The notes under the pieces were generated by a model that did no database searches, was not told the DNA's origin, and saw nothing but the letters and a program-made list of their open reading frames with translations. A program made the position numbers and the translations under genes. DNA of 8,539 nucleotides from Thermoplasmata archaeon (GTDB lineage: Archaea; Thermoplasmatota; E2; DHVEG-1; B18-G2), in contig JAGGWT010000070.1 in the NCBI GenBank assembly GCA_021163455.1, positions 1 to 8,539 of the forward strand. The letters are read 5' to 3'. Below are positions 6,298 through 8,539 of this stretch, one piece after another (the stretch's first letter is position 1; each line of letters starts with the position of its first letter).

Positions 6298-6651
6298 AGG
6301 AGGTATCAACAGGCGGTAAAGCAACATGCTAGAATCATCTCTTGCAAGAAAGTGTAAAAACCAGTCTGAAGTTCACAGAGGGAGGTAGCGACTTGTCAGA
6401 GAGTCTGGTGAGGTGAGAAAACCATTTTCTGTGTTATCGATAACGATCATGCTTGCAAATGATATTGGGGGGTAATCTTTGGTGGCTATCCCAAAAGAAA
6501 ATTTTCACACATCTATCTTTAGAAAAAGGTTTTAAAAAACCTCTCGTTGGAGCATTGATACTGATGCTTTGCCTCAGTCCCTACTATCATAGGGAGTCCT
6601 CAATCTGAAAAGGAGGAGATGTGTATTTAGCCCTTCTGTCTCAAGATATCC
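6298..6651. other. Noncoding stretch with palindromes and gene debris
   Basis: No convincing gene is present. Symmetric sites include GTTATCGATAAC (6433-6444, perfect 12-bp palindrome), ATCAT/ATGAT (6446-6463), AGGTTTTaaAAAACCT (6527-6542), AGCAT/ATGCT (6551-6568) and TCCCTActatcaTAGGGA (6578-6595). Two short plus-strand frames look like signal peptides: GTG at 6413 (MRKPFSVLSITIMLA) with a stop at 6473, and codons 6522-6581 (EKGFKKPLVGALILMLCLSP) with a stop at 6606. They may be remnants of secreted-protein genes. The region lies between the convergent M28 and integrase units and is a plausible place for an element boundary, but no tRNA end or duplicated core is visible. Confidence 0.4.
6521..6545 (-). 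terminator. Possible terminator of the integrase operon
   Basis: Read on the minus strand this is GAGGTTTTTTAAAACCTTTTTCT, two T-tracts (T6 and T5) within a perfect 7-bp dyad. It is the third copy of the 11-mer TAAAAAACCTC (6533-6543 on the plus strand), also found at 361 and 553. It lies about 240 nt past the stop of the HECIE gene. Confidence 0.35.
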
Positions 6652-6777
6652 TCAATATAATTTTATTTGGCATTGATATAAAATTGCGTAGTGATATTCT
6701 CTTTGGCAGATGAATAGAACAAAGCCTGGCCAAGCTGTATAGTGGTGCAAATAAGTGATTTTAACCACCCTGCTCAA
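6652..6777 (-). CDS. Possible 41-aa TTG-started small protein, unknown
   Basis: GGAGGTGA (6790-6783) includes the stop codon of the upstream gene and stands 5 nt before TTG at 6777, which opens 41 codons to TGA at 6654-6652. The spacing is ideal for a translationally coupled third cistron of the integrase operon. The product (beginning MSRVVKITYLHHYTAW) is rich in Tyr, His and Ile and has one weakly hydrophobic stretch (PGFVLFIC) but no recognisable motif. The AT-rich 3' half also holds a TATA-like sequence, so it could equally be noncoding. The evidence is the ribosome site alone. Confidence 0.25.
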   Translation of the reverse strand: MSRVVKITYLHHYTAWPGFVLFICQREYHYAILYQCQIKLY

Positions 6778-6782
6778 TCAAA

Positions 6783-7151
6783 TCACCTCCCCCCTGCTTT
6801 TTTTAATTCACGTACAAACCAGTTTATGTTTCCTCTCGTGGCTAAGGCTTTCTCGCTGATAAGAGAGGTTAGGGTATCTACCACTACCTCTTTCATCATG
6901 AGCAACTCCTCAGGACTCTTATTGGGATTAACTATAACCTTAGCCAAATTCACTATCAGGAGTTCAATGCATTCGTGTATAAGGGTACGTTTGGCTTCCT
7001 CTTCATCTTCATCAAAGATAAAAATGGTTTTACCGTCTCTAGATACCATACCCCTGTACTTGCCCCCCTTACCGGGCAAGTACTTGAGTTGTGTGTCTTC
7101 GGGTAAGTACAGGGCATGCTTAAGATCCTCAAATAGCTCATAGATATTCAT
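6783..7151 (-). CDS. Small ImmA/IrrE-like protein with degenerate zincin motif (HECIE), integrase partner
   Basis: This is a 122-residue cytosolic protein. The ATG at 7151 overlaps the integrase TGA as ATGA, so translation is coupled and this start is preferred to the frame's first ATG, 15 codons upstream inside the integrase gene. Residues 34-63 read as a beta-strand pair (RGMVSRDGKTIFIF), an acidic turn (DEDEEEA) and a helix with TLIHECIELLI. This is the same order as the strand-helix core of ImmA/IrrE metallopeptidases (tLaHElgHll), but with HExxE (H59, E60, E63) instead of HExxH. The rest is helical (EELLMMKEVVVDTLTSLI) and ends basic. Known family behaviour: ImmA cleaves the repressor of an integrative element and sits near its integrase. 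A similar role here, as protease or protease-dead binder, is inference. It may instead be an unrelated helical accessory of the recombinase. Confidence 0.7.
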   Translation of the reverse strand: MNIYELFEDLKHALYLPEDTQLKYLPGKGGKYRGMVSRDGKTIFIFDEDEEEAKRTLIHECIELLIVNLAKVIVNPNKSPEELLMMKEVVVDTLTSLISEKALATRGNINWFVRELKKAGGR

Positions 7152-8359
7152 CTTGCCACCACTATTTTTGAGTTTACTACATGCTCTATCTCCCAACCAT
7201 CCTCCAAGTAGCGGGGGAGTTCGTTTTCGGTTATTAACCTCCTCCTCTTCTTAGAGGTTTGACCCGTTATTTCTTGTTTGATGAGTCTGCCTATTATTTC
7301 CTCCTCATCTAGCTCAGGATGCACTTCAAGCATACGTGCTATCTTGATATCGATGTTTTCTATACCAAGACTTTTAGCGAAAGTCTTCAGCATCTCTATT
7401 TTATCAGCTAGTGGTCTCTCGAATATGGTCAACCTAGGGATAGCAATACTTCTATACTCCTCCCCGGCTTTCTCGATATCGGTACGCAAATAAGACTGGT
7501 CTAAGTAACCTGAGTGTCCCATCAGCGAATGAACCAAAGCATCATTTAACCCGCAATTTGAACGGAAGAATTTCCTCGTTGAGTGGATGTGTATCTTATA
7601 TCTTCCCGTGTTTCGATCCTTTTCATCGAGCATACTTTTTCTGAGCGCTCTTATCAGTATCCCACGTGCTGTAGGAACTTTCATATCCCAAACTAACTCG
7701 GGATTGCAACTCCGAGCATCATTTAAAGTGTATCCGTCTTTTATTGGATTGTAAATCCTCTTAGGAATTCTCTTTCTTCGGGGAGAAACCGGGTTGTCTT
7801 TCTCTTTTAGCCACTCCTTTATCGCATCTCGGGCTTCGTAAGTCATAAAGACTACTCTACCACCATACATACCCTTGGTGTATTGAGGTTGTATGTACGC
7901 TCTCGGTGGGTCAGAGTCTAAATCTAAATCACTTTCCTTGAGCTGAAGGGCTTCGCCTATCCTACAGCCAGTACTTAGGAGAAATAGAAACAGGCTACGT
8001 CCTTCTATATCCATATGACTCAATATCCTTTTCCACTCATCATGAGAGCCTGCTTCATCAAAAGTGACGGGATGAGGAGGAGGTATCAAACGTCTTCTTA
8101 AATTTCTCCGCACAATTTCGTTGAGCCTTATCCCTATATCACTGTAGAAACTCATGACTGCACTGACGTAGGCGTTTACGGTTTTGGGTTTGTATTTTTG
8201 ATTTAATTCTACCAGCCAACTTTTAAGAGACTTCTCTAGCTCCTCCGGGGTTCGAGGGTAACCTTGGGAACGGTGGAAACAAGAGATGGCACTTCTATAG
8301 AGTTTTCTGGTTTTCACGCTGGAGAAGTTTTCTTTAAGCCAGCTATCTAAATTTTTCAT
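7148..8359 (-). CDS. Tyrosine recombinase / integrase (phage-integrase family)
   Basis: This 403-residue protein is the full length for archaeal integrases. Residues 1-90 form the helical core-binding (SAM-like) domain (TRKLYRSAISCF, KPKTVNAYVSAVMSFY). The catalytic domain spans about 100-310 and has every active-site residue: R133 (LSTGCRIGEAL), K162 in the beta-hairpin (YTKGMYGG), H259 and R262 (HSTR), H282 (LMGHSG) and nucleophile Y290 (DQSYLR). A helical extension (315-375) precedes a tail, ITENELPRYLEDGWE...IVVAR, of the E-L-x-x-YL-x-x-GWE type frequent in archaeal integrases. It cuts and rejoins DNA at att sites to insert or excise a mobile element. The gene is intact, so the element may still be mobile. 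It is the first gene of an operon with the HECIE protein. Neither attP nor attB could be identified. Confidence 0.92.
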   Translation of the reverse strand: MKNLDSWLKENFSSVKTRKLYRSAISCFHRSQGYPRTPEELEKSLKSWLVELNQKYKPKTVNAYVSAVMSFYSDIGIRLNEIVRRNLRRRLIPPPHPVTFDEAGSHDEWKRILSHMDIEGRSLFLFLLSTGCRIGEALQLKESDLDLDSDPPRAYIQPQYTKGMYGGRVVFMTYEARDAIKEWLKEKDNPVSPRRKRIPKRIYNPIKDGYTLNDARSCNPELVWDMKVPTARGILIRALRKSMLDEKDRNTGRYKIHIHSTRKFFRSNCGLNDALVHSLMGHSGYLDQSYLRTDIEKAGEEYRSIAIPRLTIFERPLADKIEMLKTFAKSLGIENIDIKIARMLEVHPELDEEEIIGRLIKQEITGQTSKKRRRLITENELPRYLEDGWEIEHVVNSKIVVAR

Positions 8360-8375
8360 GCGTTTTTAAAAATAC

Positions 8376-8425
8376 TTTTCACCCCATCAAATTAACGATG
8401 GGATATCTCAGGTTTAAAGTTTATT
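8376..8425 (-). promoter_or_regulatory. Integrase promoter/operator region
   Basis: On the minus strand AAACTTTAAACC (8422-8411) is the best TATA candidate and would start transcription near 8388, leaving a leader of about 28 nt. The predicted start is covered by the dyad CCCATC (8383-8388)/GATGGG (8397-8402) and by one copy of a 15-bp repeat (8397-8411). No close ribosome site precedes the ATG (GGGGTGA lies about 20 nt away), so translation initiation is not well explained. Confidence 0.35.
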
Positions 8426-8490
8426 AATTTGTCTGCTTTGTGAAATAAATCGCATCTGTTCTGCTGTTCTGCGGTGATGGGACATCTCTG
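8397..8490. repeat. Pair of 15-bp direct repeats upstream of the integrase
   Basis: GATGGGATATCTCAG (8397-8411) and GATGGGACATCTCTG (8476-8490) agree at 13 of 15 positions and lie 79 bp apart. One overlaps the likely integrase start site and the other ends just before the divergent promoter at 8491-8514. They are candidate binding sites for one regulator or for a recombination directionality factor. Confidence 0.5.
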
Positions 8491-8514
8491 TGAAAAACAA
8501 TACTTATATATGGT
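8491..8514 (+). promoter_or_regulatory. Promoter of a rightward gene beyond the window
   Basis: TGAAAAAC followed by TACTTATATATGG is a strong BRE/TATA. Transcription should start near 8533-8538, at the right edge, so the gene itself is off-window. It is divergent from the integrase, the usual place for an element's repressor gene. Confidence 0.55.
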
Positions 8515-8539
8515 GTAACCGTTAATCCATGCATGCACA

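Noticed and set aside
6742..7143. 133-aa plus-strand open frame
   Set aside because: It is antisense to the HECIE gene, Ser-rich from reverse-read acidic codons, with no ribosome site.
1..8539. CRISPR array, tRNA attachment site or direct-repeat att pair
   Set aside because: No regularly spaced identical repeats with unique spacers, no tRNA 3' end and no duplicated att core were found on either side of the integrase.

Overview
This 8.5 kb window looks archaeal. It has BRE/TATA-type promoters (117-130, 241-254, 8502-8514), a probably leaderless secreted-protein gene, GTG starts behind strong GGAGGTGA ribosome sites, T-rich terminators, and a secreted M28/PKD/beta-helix protein of a kind common in Euryarchaeota. 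A tyrosine integrase with an archaeal-style C-terminal tail points the same way. Thermoplasmatota-like lineages or methanogen relatives are plausible, but the window cannot settle the phylum.

Layout. Positions 1-793 hold no convincing complete protein gene. An open frame runs in from the left edge and stops at 87. After it comes a strong promoter and about 450 bp rich in inverted repeats, including a 51-nt hairpin at 448-498, a 20-bp palindrome at 266-285 and two related GGAGG...CCTCC hairpins. This looks like a structured-RNA or regulatory locus, or the debris of a mobile element. A decayed winged-helix regulator fragment lies at 571-732.

Positions 794-6268 carry two divergently transcribed genes for exported proteins. 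On the minus strand is an eight-bladed PQQ-like beta-propeller with a C-terminal CARDB-like domain. On the plus strand is a 1262-residue M28 metallopeptidase fused to two PKD domains and a NosD-like parallel beta-helix. They share a 114-bp intergenic promoter region, are rich in N-glycosylation sequons and probably act at the cell surface or outside it. The peptidase seems to lack one conserved zinc ligand. Its beta-helix carries a regular ladder of cysteines.

Positions 6269-6782 are mostly noncoding: a terminator, several palindromes, signal-peptide-like short frames and perhaps a tiny TTG-started gene. From 8359 leftwards runs a minus-strand operon. A complete tyrosine recombinase is translationally coupled (ATGA overlap) to a 122-residue protein with a degenerate zincin motif (HECIE), reminiscent of ImmA/IrrE proteins. 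The upstream region (8360-8539) holds a repeated 15-bp motif and a divergent promoter for a gene beyond the right edge. This half is best read as the integration module of a mobile element whose ends are not visible.
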